From contig WOAB01000146.1 of the NCBI GenBank assembly GCA_027886185.1, positions 372,001-436,000 on the forward strand: 64,000 nucleotides of DNA, read 5' to 3'. Each line of letters opens with the position of its first letter. Position 1 is the stretch's first letter. Positions 21,646-31,531 of this stretch are shown here, piece by piece. Under the pieces are notes generated by a model. That model did not search any database and was not told the DNA's origin. It saw nothing but the letters and a program-made list of their open reading frames with translations. The DNA comes from Rheum nobile (lineage: Eukaryota; Streptophyta; Magnoliopsida; Caryophyllales; Polygonaceae). Made by a program: the position numbers and the translations under genes.

Positions 21646-22340
21646 AGACTGTGCCACATCGTCGTCTCACACGATGATCTCTTCAAAGCCTTCAACGCGT
21701 CCATGAGTTTCACGCATTCTCTTTAAGACATTATCTATATTTGGTATTCCAGCTTGTTTAGATAGTTTCCTTATTTATAGCGTTTAAGATAATTTCCTTT
21801 TATCTTTTAGGGTTTGTGCCTTTTGCATGCTTGCATAGGCTAGCCCTTAGGCTCATTTCGACCCAAGCCCATTAGGTCTTGGTCGAGACCCCTTCCCTAT
21901 TTATACCCTACTTTGTACTCTTTATTTCTCACGTTCAAGTTAAAGTTCAAGGTTTAAAGTCGAGTGTTAAATCCTCCTTCCCTTGATCGGACGTCACCCA
22001 TATCCCTGTCATCCCCATTCACCCGCCGACGCTACGGCAACCACTCGATCTCCATCGAGATTATCCCCTCCGCAGTCGACGCTACGACACCCAACGACTT
22101 GTCCCTTCAAGTCACTTACCCCTCCATTCCATCGCTTCCGCCACCGCTATCCATACTTCTATCAACTCGCTTCCATCGCCACCGTGATCACCACCACCAC
22201 CATCAATGCGTTCTTCCGTTCACGATCATCATCACCACGTTCCACAACAGAATACTGGAGACGAGTGACTTCTCAACCAAGACTAGATCCAAAAGTCGTC
22301 ACCTTTGCAATTCCTTGTCATAGGAGACAAGGACACTTCA
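21420..22340 (+). repeat. 3' LTR of the gypsy element (921 bp)
   Basis: TGATGTGACC...GACACTTCA, followed by CAACC, the copy of the target duplication at 5251-5255. Confidence 0.9.
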
Positions 22341-23371
22341 CAACCCGAGGCTCTATGATATCGATGAGCCTGCTCTGTCGATAACCGAACTGTCGGGTAA
22401 GCCTATCTGGCATGTACGGCTCCTCTACACCGAGAAAATGAATAGTCCCTCGATACGTGGAGGCCCTATGAGCACCTCGGAAATCAAGACCCTCATACGA
22501 CATCCACCGTATCTGCAATTAACCCCAAAATACAAAACATATATTAATTCATTAAGCCTATCTTATAGTATATTAAAATGTAATAAGAATACGTACATCA
22601 TCTGGCCTATACTCATCCAGTATCCGTCTGTAATGTAACTGGTTGCGACTTAAACGGACAGGGGTCCGGCCAATGCAATATCGTGCAGCGCGTCGAAGGT
22701 CATCGTCCGCACCTTCCTTGAGGTTAGGGTTGCCCGGGAAGTATACAAAGTACATCCAAATCCAAACATGCGTATAGAGGAAGAAATGCATTAGTTATAA
22801 ACAATTAAACACAGTATATTAATGATTTAAATTACACTCAAACTATAATAAAGGTCTACCTCTAAGAGACATGCGCAACCGGCCAACTGTGTAGCTCCGC
22901 GTCGAGAAGCCTCTCCGAGGTTTCTAAAAATGAGAGCTAGAACCCCGGTGCCCCAAGCTGTATGAACGACACGCTCCCAATCGACAAAAAGAGGTAGCAA
23001 CGTAGTCTTTAGCTCGTTCGTCGAATTGTCAATGAAAATACTAGCCGATATGGTGTGCCACAAGAAACCAGCTGCTATATCCTCTGGATATGCACCCTCC
23101 TCAATCATCCTCAACACATGCCTCCCTAGCTGGAATTGCTTGATCCAACCCTTCCTAAGGTCACAGACCATGTCAGCATCATCCTCATCTAAATTGTACT
23201 CCGAATCAATACCAAATAGATAACCAAACAACGCCTCACACTCCACTAGCTCGCTATCCTGACCGGTCCATGGTGACGTAACCTCAAATCCCTCAATCGG
23301 CAGTCCTAGAATCATCATAACATCATGTAGCGTAGGACCTATTTCGCCAAAGGGAAAGTGGAAGGTGTTCG
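22341..23371 (-). pseudogene. PMD gene, central exons (end of exon 2, exons 3 and 4)
   Basis: Exon 2 resumes after the solo LTR at 23371/23366 with TFHFPFGEIGPTLHDVMMIL then GLPIEGFEVTSPW, the hallmark entry of the plant mobile domain, through LRKGWIKQFQLGRHVLRM, FLWHTISASIFIDN, LPLFVDWERV and GTGVLALIFRNLGEASRRG to a donor GTAGAC after 22860. Exon 3 (about 22767-22597) has VWIWMYFVYFPGNPNLKEG; its acceptor reads GCAT, not AG. Exon 4 (22512-22341) follows a good intron (donor GTACGT at 22596, acceptor TTGCAG) with IRWMSYEGLDFRGAHRAS and PDRLTRQFGYRQ, then is cut by the gypsy element. PMD proteins such as MAIN/MAIL act in nuclear silencing; many copies are transposon-borne. Confidence 0.75.
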
Positions 23372-25841
23372 TGTATCACCCCCAAATATATATATCCTTG
23401 AAAGGTATTACCGCCAGTGACCTCAGACTTCACATCCGAAGCCACCCCAGGCTTAACCCGTTTATATAAATCATAAAACAACAGTTATAATACAAAATAT
23501 CATAACTTTAAAGCAAACGCTTCAGAATTTCATTCATGATTCAAAATACATAATTAAATAGATTACAGCGGAAGTCTTGAAAGTAAAAAGCATAAAGGTC
23601 TTGATCGAAATCGATCACCCGCCAAGGAATCTCAACCTGGTAAAACTCTTTGAAATCCCAACTTCCTTCGTTGTCGTTTCTAGCCTTCATCGGAACTACA
23701 GTTTATCTGATGTGCCGTATGAGACGGATGACACCAGCCAACCATGCAAGGGAATATAATCGGTTGGTTAGTCTAATGAAAGACTATGCAAGGGAAAATC
23801 AAATAGGTTCTAAGTAGTCGTATTAGGTTGGACTCGTCGTTTCTCGAATAAAAGTCGATGACGATAGTCAACCACCATACTCCTACTGAAATATATGAAA
23901 ATGCATGATCAAGAGAAAAGACTCTGAAAGATTGAGTCTTAAGGAAACATATGAGGAGAAGACTCCAACGAATTGAGTCTTATCGGAAAGTATGACAAAT
24001 GTCTGGAACATTATAATTACACACAAGCGTTTAAAACGACTTGATGTTTCGGTTCACGACCAACCTCACCGCATAATGCAAATTCAGATTGGAAAGAGAA
24101 CTTTACTCTGATCAAAGTCTAGACGAGTTTTCCTAGTTGCACTATTTCCTAGCTGCACTACTCGCCAAAGGGTATATTAATTATGTGCACAACGGCACTT
24201 ATCTTGTTTAATTCCAAAATGAACATTCACGTTACAAGCTTTTAAGATCTCCTCACAAGAGATATCGGATCTCCTCACAAGAGATATCACGGGGAATAAA
24301 TCCCAGGGAATAAATCCCAAATGGCTGCACCAGCTGTGTGCACGTACCTTGAGTAAGGGTATGGTCATGACCGAAAAAGTACTAGAGGAATAATTCTCCT
24401 AGCACCTAGTTATAAAGAAACCACTAAACCTCGCAAGATACATAGTGTTCCTATGAATACTCGTGCTAACTAAACAGTTCAACACAGTAATAATTCACAT
24501 CAAAGCCACTGGGGCCAAACACAGATAAAATAGTGTTGTTCTAGCAATATACAACCTATCGTAATATCCGTATTTATTCATATATATATATATCTATAAT
24601 AGCATTGTTCTAGCAATATACAACCTATTATAATATCTCTTTTAAAATCACATACATTTATCAAAACTGTTCCTAGACGAAAACAACAATTCATCCCAAA
24701 TTAATTAACAATTAAACAATTGATAATCAATATAAATATGGAATGATAAGCAAGAGCGAACCGCCACTTGCCTTAGATTTAGACGAAGCTCAACGAAGCT
24801 CGAGATGACGGATTTCCGGGTCCAAAACGAGGAAGAACCTGGATTATGGTTTCCTACGGAACGACCCATAATGAAACCCTAAGTTAGATTCGACAATAAA
24901 TAGTATGAATCTAAAGAAAAACGAATGAAATCGAAGGAACAAAAGTCCCAAACGAGATCACAATGCCCAAGCCACCACCACACTCGCCCAGGCCCACCGC
25001 GGGTGCGGTGGCCTTGACCGCGGGTGCGGTGAGGCTACAGAGGCGAGACGCCGACAACGAAAACTCATCGGGGAAGATGATGGGGCTCGACTTGGGTTGG
25101 TTTCGACTTCCAAACTCCTTGTGTCACTAACCACTACCTTGAGGGCACCTCCTCCTCCTATGGCAACTCCGACGACGACATTGAAGAACTCCGGCGACGC
25201 TTGTAACTCCGGCGACAATGGCAGTGAAAGAAAAAGAGATTTGAGGGAGAGAGAGAGAGAGAGAGAGAGGAATGGCCTCATCCTCTTGGCCCCCCTCCTT
25301 TTATAGGCCATCAAGGAGCCAGAAAAAGTCTAGCTGGCCCCCTCTCCCACCGCCTCACCGGGGACAAGATCGGCAAGCAGCTCAGACGAGTTCGGCGGAG
25401 CAGAGAAGCCATCATCACGGCGCGGGTGCGGTGGGTGTCACCGCGGGGTGCGGTGGCAACCAGTCCTTGACCGCAGGGTGCGGTGGGTGTCACCGCGGGG
25501 TGCGGTGGCAACCAGTCCTTGACCGCAGGGTGCGGTGGGTATGGCCGCGGGTGCGGTCAGGGCCAATTTTGTGCCTTTTGCCCATTTTTTACCGGGAAGC
25601 CCATTTTTGACCGAGAAGAATCTTGGATATGGGTTTTAACCCTGGGTTAAATATATTCGTACCCTAACAAATATTCTAAACCCCCAAAAATACGTCGAAT
25701 GTATTTTATTCTACTCAGAGAATTATTACAAAGATCAAGTATTTATCAGAATGTCCGAACTCTTCTGAAAATAATTTGACTATAATACGAGTGTTTGGAA
25801 AACTTACCAAAATACTCTTTACCAAAATGAGGGATATTACA
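23372..25841 (-). mobile_element. solo LTR (2470 bp) of a Ty3/gypsy element
   Basis: Plus-strand ends TGTATCACCCCC and GGGATATTACA, with perfect duplication GTTCG (23367-23371, 25842-25846). The ends and several internal blocks match the LTRs at 38430-40766 and 44149-46495 (for example the CTAGCTGCACTA and CAAGAGATATC repeats and ACCGCGGGTGCGGT units). Minus orientation is inferred from TATAAAAGG at about 25297-25306 on the minus strand. No internal region remains, so recombination between two LTRs is the simplest origin. It sits inside exon 2 of the PMD gene. Confidence 0.9.
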
Positions 25842-27404
25842 GTTCGTCTCTGGATGCCATCGCTCAACGAACGCTAAAATGAGGGTGTGATCAGCATTGC
25901 CGAACTGAAAATCAAGCAAACCGGTCAACCCCGTCTGCTGAGCAATCCAAAACCAGGAACCCTCCTCAGGGACCCCTCTGGGAATACGATCCCTCCAAAA
26001 CACAAACTGTGTAGGGCGTGTCTGAACCCTCAAAGTCCTAACAACGTCCTCTGGAGGGTCCAATAACGCCTTCCTCCATATCAGCTCCGCAATGTGCATA
26101 TCAAAGTTCCTCAACACATAAGGAAACTGCTGAGCTAGCTTAGGCGGAGGTGGGTCCTGCTGAGGTGGGTCCTGCTGAGGAGGATCCTGCTGAGCTGGCG
26201 GAGGTAGGTCTTGCTGAGGTGGATCCTGCTGAGCTGGCGGAGGTGGGTCCTCCTGAGGTGGTTGCTGCTCTGGTGGATCCTGCTCTGGTGGGCCGATAGT
26301 AAAGTCCGGATCCTCAGGGATAGTAGAAGGGCCGGTAGTAAAGTCCGGATCCTCAGTAGCTGTAGTGGTAGGGGCATCCTCCATAACCACGTCCTCATCT
26401 GAACGGACGGGGCCAACATCATCCTCACTAAGCACCTCTGTGTCCTGCGAGACACCCACAACCCTCCTCTTGCGAGAAGATGCAGTAGTAGGGCGACTGT
26501 CTCGATCCGACCGTTTGATTTTACCCAATACATCCTATTTTGCCACAAGAAATATAATTATTTTCATTTTACTATTATTTTTTGGTTACATATACCTTAA
26601 CAATTGTTCAAGAAAATTATTTTCTTATAAAATCAATATATTAAATATTTTCATTTTCATTAGGGCAATATATTTAATCTTATTTAACAACAAAATTGAG
26701 CCTATTACCTATATTGTCATTTTTAATTATGATTAAATACAATAAAAACTAAGTTTACAAGTCTACAATTACAGTAAAAAATTTGATAAATAAATTAGAT
26801 TTAACAAATTAAAACTAATGAGAAAACATACATTTTCGATCGGCCTCCGTTCATATTTCCGCTTTTGACGAACATGATTTTCCGCCAAATCATTCACCGT
26901 CTCCATAGCAACCGCTAAAGCCACGTCGAAAGCATTGTCCGCCTCGATATCCACATCTTCGGTCCTAGTCGACAATCTATCCTCCTCGCCCAAAACCACC
27001 CCGCCGCCGCCGAAAACCTCGATGTTCGCCGGCAATCTGGGCGGCACCTCGTGCAGCCCAAAAACCCCCTCGTCCCCGGTTCTGGGCGGCACCTCGTGCA
27101 GCCCAGAACCCCCCTCGTCCCCGGATCTAGGCGGCACCACGTGCAGCACAGAACCCTCCGCCGCGTCGACTCTGCTCTGCCCCGTTGATTCTCCTACGCC
27201 CCGACTACTCAACCTACCCTCGCCAGCAAAACAACGTCGGAAAGACTCTATTGCGTACGCCGTCGCGTCCGCCGTCGAGTCCGTCGTCGAGTCCACTGGA
27301 TCGGCGCTGCCGCCGAGATCTCCGGCCGCCGCCGCCGCCATTTCCTCCCTTTCAACCTCCGCCCATATCTCGTCAATGGATATCATTTCGCCGGAATCCA
27401 TCAT
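25842..27404 (-). pseudogene. PMD gene, 5' part (exon 1 and start of exon 2)
   Basis: Exon 1 27404-26832 starts MMDSGEMISIDEIWAEVERE and carries three GLHEVPPR-type repeats 15 codons apart. Donor GTATGT at 26831; acceptor AAAATAG before 26534; frame is kept (PIEN then DVLGKIKRSDRDSR). Exon 2 has a basic KRR segment, TTGPSTIPEDPDF repeats and a long PPQQDPPPP-type Pro/Gln region (about 26110-26280), then the start of the PMD fold: LRNFDMHIAELIWRKALLD, GLTGLLDFQFGNADHTLI, LAFVERWHPETN, cut by the solo LTR. The conceptual protein over all parts is about 915 residues. This 5' part has no stop, so the gene was inactivated mainly by insertions and later changes. Confidence 0.75.
27038..27150. repeat. 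palindromic motif copies inside the PMD coding exon (three)
   Basis: 27038-27060, 27083-27105 and 27128-27150, spaced exactly 45 bp. On the coding strand each reads as GLHEVPPR or LHVVPPR. They are the same TGGGCNGCAC/GTGCNGCCCA palindromes found in the upstream arrays. Confidence 0.85.
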
Positions 27405-27544
27405 GTCTCTCACCTCCCTTTCAACTTTCTTTTCTTGAAAGAAATTTTTCGCCGGAGAAATTTTCCGCCTTTGAACTCTCTCGGAGAAGACGATCTCAGC
27501 GGCAATAAATACCGCCGAGATTGATTTTTTTTTTCGGTCACAGG

Positions 27545-27852
27545 TGGGCGGCACCTATTGCCGCCCACGTTCAAAATTTGAAATCCCCGCCCATGTTCAA
27601 ATTTTGAACATTATGTGGGCGGCAATTATTGCCACCCACAGTTAAACCGAGTTGGGAAAATTCTATTTTTTTTTACAAAAATTTAAAATTCCTAAACCAG
27701 GTTCGATAAAAAAAAAACCTGGGCGGCAACTAGTACAGCCCATCTAAACCGGTTTTTTTAAAAACCGGTTCAAAAGCTGGGCTGCACTAGTTGCCGCCCA
27801 GGACTCAGACCGGTTTTTTGGGCCTTTTATGGGTTGCACTACGTGCCGCCCA
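27545..27852. repeat. palindromic motif array 3 (five copies)
   Basis: Copies at 27545-27567, 27616-27638, 27720-27742, 27778-27800 and 27830-27852, upstream of the PMD start at 27404. Between them are short inverted repeats such as AAATTTGAACATG-like stretches and AACCGGTTTTT/AAAAACCGGTT (27747-27772). A TATTTAT sequence at about 27504-27512 (minus) could be the TATA region. Confidence 0.85.
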
Positions 27853-28120
27853 GGACGGAGTGCGAGGTTGAAGAAAAGGGAGTGCGCGGTTTATCACCGA
27901 TTTTGAAAGGGATTTGGTGAAGATATGGCCGGATTTGCGGGTTTTTTTTTTTTGAAAAGGATAGGAATCTAACTTAATGGGAAAGTGAGTAAGATTTTGG
28001 GTGGGGGATTTGGTTGGCCGAGGGAATGGGAGATTTGGACGGAGGCTTGTGGTGGTGGTGGTGGTGGTGATGGATATGAGAGAAAGGAAGAGAGAGAAAG
28101 GCTAAACGTTGAACCGCTGG
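27853..28120. other. gene-free spacer with a GGT microsatellite
   Basis: Contains a (GGT)n run at about 28048-28070 and purine-rich sequence. No supported gene. It abuts a PBS-like site. Confidence 0.4.
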
Positions 28121-28500
28121 GCTCTGATACCAATTGATATGATCCGAAGGGTTCAAATCATCTTTGATGTCGGATCGTGGTCGAAGGAGTCTCGTTCCGT
28201 CTCTTCTTATAACCGGATAGATGATGGCCTTCAAGATTGGAGGCCAATGACACTCTTGCGCTTGATGTGGATCGAGGGAGGGCGAGTGGTGATCAAGATT
28301 TATCGGTGAAATTTGAGGGAGAAAGAGAAGGGATTAGAGGGATATGTGACACTTGAATCCAAAAAAGGAGGCTAAACACTCTACTTGACAATTTGGATTA
28401 AACTTGAACGTGCTTACAAATGAAGCCAAAGTTCGCTTTAAATAGAGCTAGGGCGTCTCGGATGGGCCGAGATGCTTATTGGGCTAGCCTACTTAACATA
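28121..28500 (-). mobile_element. possible LTR retrotransposon remnant (PBS plus part of an LTR)
   Basis: GCTCTGATACCA at 28121-28132 is a perfect minus-strand initiator tRNA-Met PBS, followed after two bases by TGATATGATCC, which would be the end of an LTR lying to the right. A minus-strand CTATTTAAAG at about 28438-28447 could be its TATA. I could not find the other LTR border or a second LTR, so the right boundary is a guess. Confidence 0.45.
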
Positions 28501-28770
28501 AGTGGAGCACACGCCCGAAATAGTAAATACTAAACTTGGCAAAACAAACATAGTAATGTCTAACAATAGAAAGCATCTCAAAATAACATAAATACTATAA
28601 GTAGATAGGCGTCGGGAGGCCAAGGGGGCCACCACGGGCGCGGCCTTGCAGGATGCGTAGTAGACTCGTTGTTGGACGGGTAGGATCACATCACCCTTAT
28701 CGTATAATATGCGAAGTGATCTCGGACGTCCATTTTTTTTCAACATTTTTTTTTGTTTTTGTCTCCTAAT
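28501..28770. other. unassigned sequence
   Basis: A minus-strand frame of 94 codons (28489-28773) has no domain or coding look. Probably part of the LTR remnant or intergenic. Confidence 0.3.
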
Positions 28771-28775
28771 CATTC

Positions 28776-28964
28776 TGGAATAGTCTATATAGAAGGTTCA
28801 CAAATAAGCTATTAATGTTCATTTATTTGCACACTCAAGTTCACAAATAAGTACTAAATGTTCAAAGACATGTGTTTGAACATGAACATGTTATATGTGA
28901 ACCTTATATCGCATAAAATGAACATTTAGTACTTAGATGTGAACGTCAATAATTGTCTATTCCA
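28776..28964. mobile_element. small TIR element (MITE-like, about 190 bp)
   Basis: Ends TGGAATAGTC and GTCTATTCCA are inverted repeats (9 of 10), and the similarity continues a few bases outwards (TAATCATTC and GAATGATC-like). The inside is rich in GTTCACAAATAAG/GAACATTTAGTAC inverted words. No clear target duplication, so the superfamily is open. Confidence 0.4.
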
Positions 28965-29206
28965 AAACGATCAGAGAAAAAAAAATGTTGACCAAAAAAA
29001 AAGGTTTGTCGTATTTACGGTTATGCCACATCGTCATTATCACTCTTTTTTCACCTCTTTTAATCTCAGCCCTCCTTCCCCTTGATCCATGTATAGACTC
29101 ATAATGCTTCTTACTTTTTATTTTTAAGAGGCAAATGTATGAGAACCTACCTCTTAACTTAAGAATATAATCAATTCAAAATTCCATAACTCCTAATATC
29201 TATTAA

Positions 29207-29620
29207 GGGCCCGTTCGGTAAGTTATTTTAGGGGTAATAGCGGTGTGGAAGCAGCAAGTTCATCTCCCTCACCGCCTTCTGGACGTGTTCGACATGTCGT
29301 TTGGGACGAGTGGAAGAAAGTTGAAGGGAGTGGAGGAAAATGGGTATTTCCACTCCCTCACTGCCATTCCCTTACCCTAAAGTAAGCAAGTGGAAGTTGA
29401 AGAGAGTGGAAAAAATCTCCATTTGCCCCCCAAATTTTTTATACCTTTTTTGGTAATTATACACCCAAATATCTAACTTCAACTCGTATAAATTACTACT
29501 TACTGAACACGCCATTTTCTAACTTCAACTCGTATTTCCACTTCAACTTTTACTTCTACTTCAACTTCAACTCCTACTTCCACTTTCATTCGATTTTGCT
29601 ACTACTTACCGAACGAATCC
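29207..29620. mobile_element. Tourist-like (PIF/Harbinger) MITE
   Basis: Ends GGGCCCGTTCGGTAAGT and ACTTACCGAACGAATCC are inverted repeats, flanked on both sides by TAA (29204-29206, 29621-29623), the usual Harbinger target. 414 bp, AT- and purine/pyrimidine-rich, no ORF. Confidence 0.6.
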
Positions 29621-30444
29621 TAAAACAATCTTTTGCTATACAATTTTAATTTTAAATAAATTATAGGAGTGTTATTTCCTTACAATGAAAAAAGTGGGAG
29701 AGAAATTCTACTATATATGCATGTGAATAGGCAAAATGTGTTGCATGGATGTTGTTCAAAGTATCCACTTGTCCTTTTTTTAGTATGTGTTTGGTGTGGA
29801 TTGGTTGTTGGCTTTTCAGCCAATTGGGATTTTTCTTTTTTTGTGTCTTGTTTGTTTGCTGGTATTGGGCTTTTGAGTTGGCATTTAAGCAGTGATACGT
29901 GTACTGAATTTAAGGGCTCCCACTTGCATGTCTTACATCTGTTCATCTCGTTTTATTCTCAGCTCTGTTAGCTATAAGCCTATAAATGTCTCGTCGTACA
30001 AGTTGCAACCATAATCCTCACCTCGTTTCACAATCCTCACCTCGTTTGAGAGTTTGCTGTTAAGCTTAGAAAGGTTCATAATTTCTCTTCCTCGAAGGGT
30101 ATGCCGTGTTTTGCAGTGAATTGTGAATTGAGTAGTGTTGGGTGTTGATTTGGGTAGCGCGAACGATGAGATCATAGTCGCGATTCTATACCTACAGAAA
30201 GATTCATACACAAAACTTCACACGCGATTTATTTGTGTTTCGTCTTTCTTATAGTACCGCCGGAACAATCTACAACAATTATGACCAAACCACCAAGGCT
30301 CGATTCAAAATTCACACATCCATTCAAATTTATACAAGCATGTATACAGTCGATTGAACACACAATTAATCACAATAAACACAACAATTAACTTCGCTCT
30401 CACTGCGAGAGCTGGTGATCGGAGAAATTGGAGGTGGAGAAGAA
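29621..30444. other. intergenic, including the LSU 3' flank
   Basis: No supported gene. Frames of 80-100 codons here lack domains. The right half is downstream of the minus-strand LSU-like gene and likely holds its 3' UTR. Confidence 0.4.
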
Positions 30445-30792
30445 TTATGAATCAAGATTGGAGAAGCCAGTTGACCGAATTGTTTTGTTCCGAAGCTGAG
30501 CCTGAGAGAGCTGCTCCATGAGTGCAACGATGCGCGACTGGAAATCATGCGCTTGATCAACGTCCTCCGCCTCGAGGTCGCCGAGTTGAGCGCAGAGCAT
30601 CTCATCGGCGTCCTCCGCCACCTTGACGCGGTTCCACGCCTTCCGGAGCTCCTCTTTCATCCGCTCCTCCCTCAGGCGACTCTCCTGCAATTCTCTCTCC
30701 AGCTCCTCGTTCCGCCGCCTGAACGTCGCCTCGTCGCCGTCCAGACGGAGGTGGCTTGTCGGTTGCGCGGCGACGACTGCTGCCGGGGCCAT
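30445..30792 (-). CDS. LSU-like: LSU-like protein (RESPONSE TO LOW SULFUR family)
   Basis: 115 residues, single exon, ATG at 30792. After an Ala/Pro-rich start (MAPAAVVAAQPTSHLRL) the body is one coiled coil: RRRNEELERELQESRLREER, KEELRKAWNRVKVAEDADEM, LCAQLGDLEAEDVDQAHDFQ, SRIVALMEQLSQA. The run of heptads, the VAE-A-E-LC-QL-ELE core and the DQA-D--SRI--LM-QLS ending are the LSU signature; family members are about 90-115 residues, so this is full length. LSU proteins are plant-specific stress-hub adaptors induced by sulfur shortage. The frame is open and the gene may be functional. Divergently placed next to a DCC1 fragment. Confidence 0.8.
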   Translation of the reverse strand: MAPAAVVAAQPTSHLRLDGDEATFRRRNEELERELQESRLREERMKEELRKAWNRVKVAEDADEMLCAQLGDLEAEDVDQAHDFQSRIVALMEQLSQAQLRNKTIRSTGFSNLDS

Positions 30793-31201
30793 GTGCGAGG
30801 CCGATCGAAGCCCGAGGAATGGGAATTGGGGATTGGGGATTGGGCGTTGTTAGGGGTTTAGTTGCTTGTGGTGTATAGCACGAATTTGCCAAATACCAAG
30901 GCCTCCCTTTAATTTGTATAGGCGGTTGAATGGATCATGGATGTGGTATACTGTATTCTCTTGTGCAAAAGTGTCCAGGTTCAATGAACCCTCTGTACAT
31001 ATTTTTTGTGTATAAAAAAGTTATAGTTTTTTTTAAAATAAAAATAACTTACTGTATTATTTTGTGGCAGCCAAGCGTTGTATTGGATGGGGAGAGGTGG
31101 AGTTTTGAGCAGACGAGCACCTCTAGGCCCTCTCCTTCTCCAAGCTCAAAAGTAACCTTCTTCTTTTAATTATTTTTTTTGAGATGTTCTTATTTTTTTA
31201 G
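30793..31201. other. LSU upstream region and DCC1 fragment border
   Basis: Upstream region of the LSU-like gene; no clear TATA. A short plus-strand stretch 31071-31149 (PSVVLDGERWSFEQTSTSRP) after a TGTGGCAG could be an exon but does not look like DCC1. Confidence 0.35.
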
Positions 31202-31531
31202 TTGATACTAGGGGTTGGACTACAACCACATGCTGTCGTAAATTGGGTTTCTCTTCCTTTCGCGCCAGCAGAGCGTTTTGCTGTTCTTTTCAGGGAGAGG
31301 CCAAAGTGGGAAGAGAATGATCTACAACCTTATATCAGGTTATACATTTATCCCTCCATAATTAATTCAATCTTACTTATAGTTAACCAAATTTACTAAT
31401 TTCTCTCTCTGCAAATGAACTTTTATAGAGACCTGAAAGTGTCAGGCCTTTCTTCGAAGGGCTTGCTTCTGAAGTTCACTAGGAGGTCACAACCGACTGC
31501 TGATTCTGAACCGATTCTTAGTGCAAGATAG
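31202..31531 (+). pseudogene. DCC1: 3' fragment of DCC1 (sister chromatid cohesion factor)
   Basis: Two exons spell the C-terminus of DCC1. Exon 31202-31338: VGLQPHAVVNWVSLPFAPAE, RFAVLFRERPKWEENDLQPY, then IR split across the intron (GT at 31339, AG at 31427-31428). Exon 31429-31531: DLKVSGLSSKGLLLKFTRRS, QPTADSEPILSAR, TAG. In the intact gene DCC1 is an Rfc-Ctf18 subunit of roughly 400 residues that helps load PCNA for cohesion; only about 80 residues are here, and no matching upstream exons are visible. The splice sites and stop are good, so this is a clean 3' fragment left by truncation or moved as a genomic piece. Confidence 0.75.

Larger units (their letters stand above)
5256..22340 (+). 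mobile_element. Ty3/gypsy LTR retrotransposon (CRM-like chromovirus), 17 kb with nested insertions
   Basis: Complete element bounded by LTRs 5256-6184 and 21420-22340 and by a perfect 5-bp duplication CAACC (5251-5255, 22341-22345). Pol order is protease, RT, RNase H, integrase, that is Ty3/gypsy. Two copia elements lie inside its gag (7362-9314 and 10512-17467); without them it would be about 8.2 kb. It landed in exon 4 of the minus-strand PMD gene. Stops at 19046, 19079, 19418 and 21187 and several frame breaks show it is dead. Assignment to the CRM lineage rests on the style of the integrase and RNase H and on an ORF running into the 3' LTR, and is inference. Confidence 0.9.

Noticed and set aside
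27032..27155. CRISPR-like regular repeats (45-bp spacing)
   Set aside because: The spacers are also repeated and coding, and the genome is a plant's.
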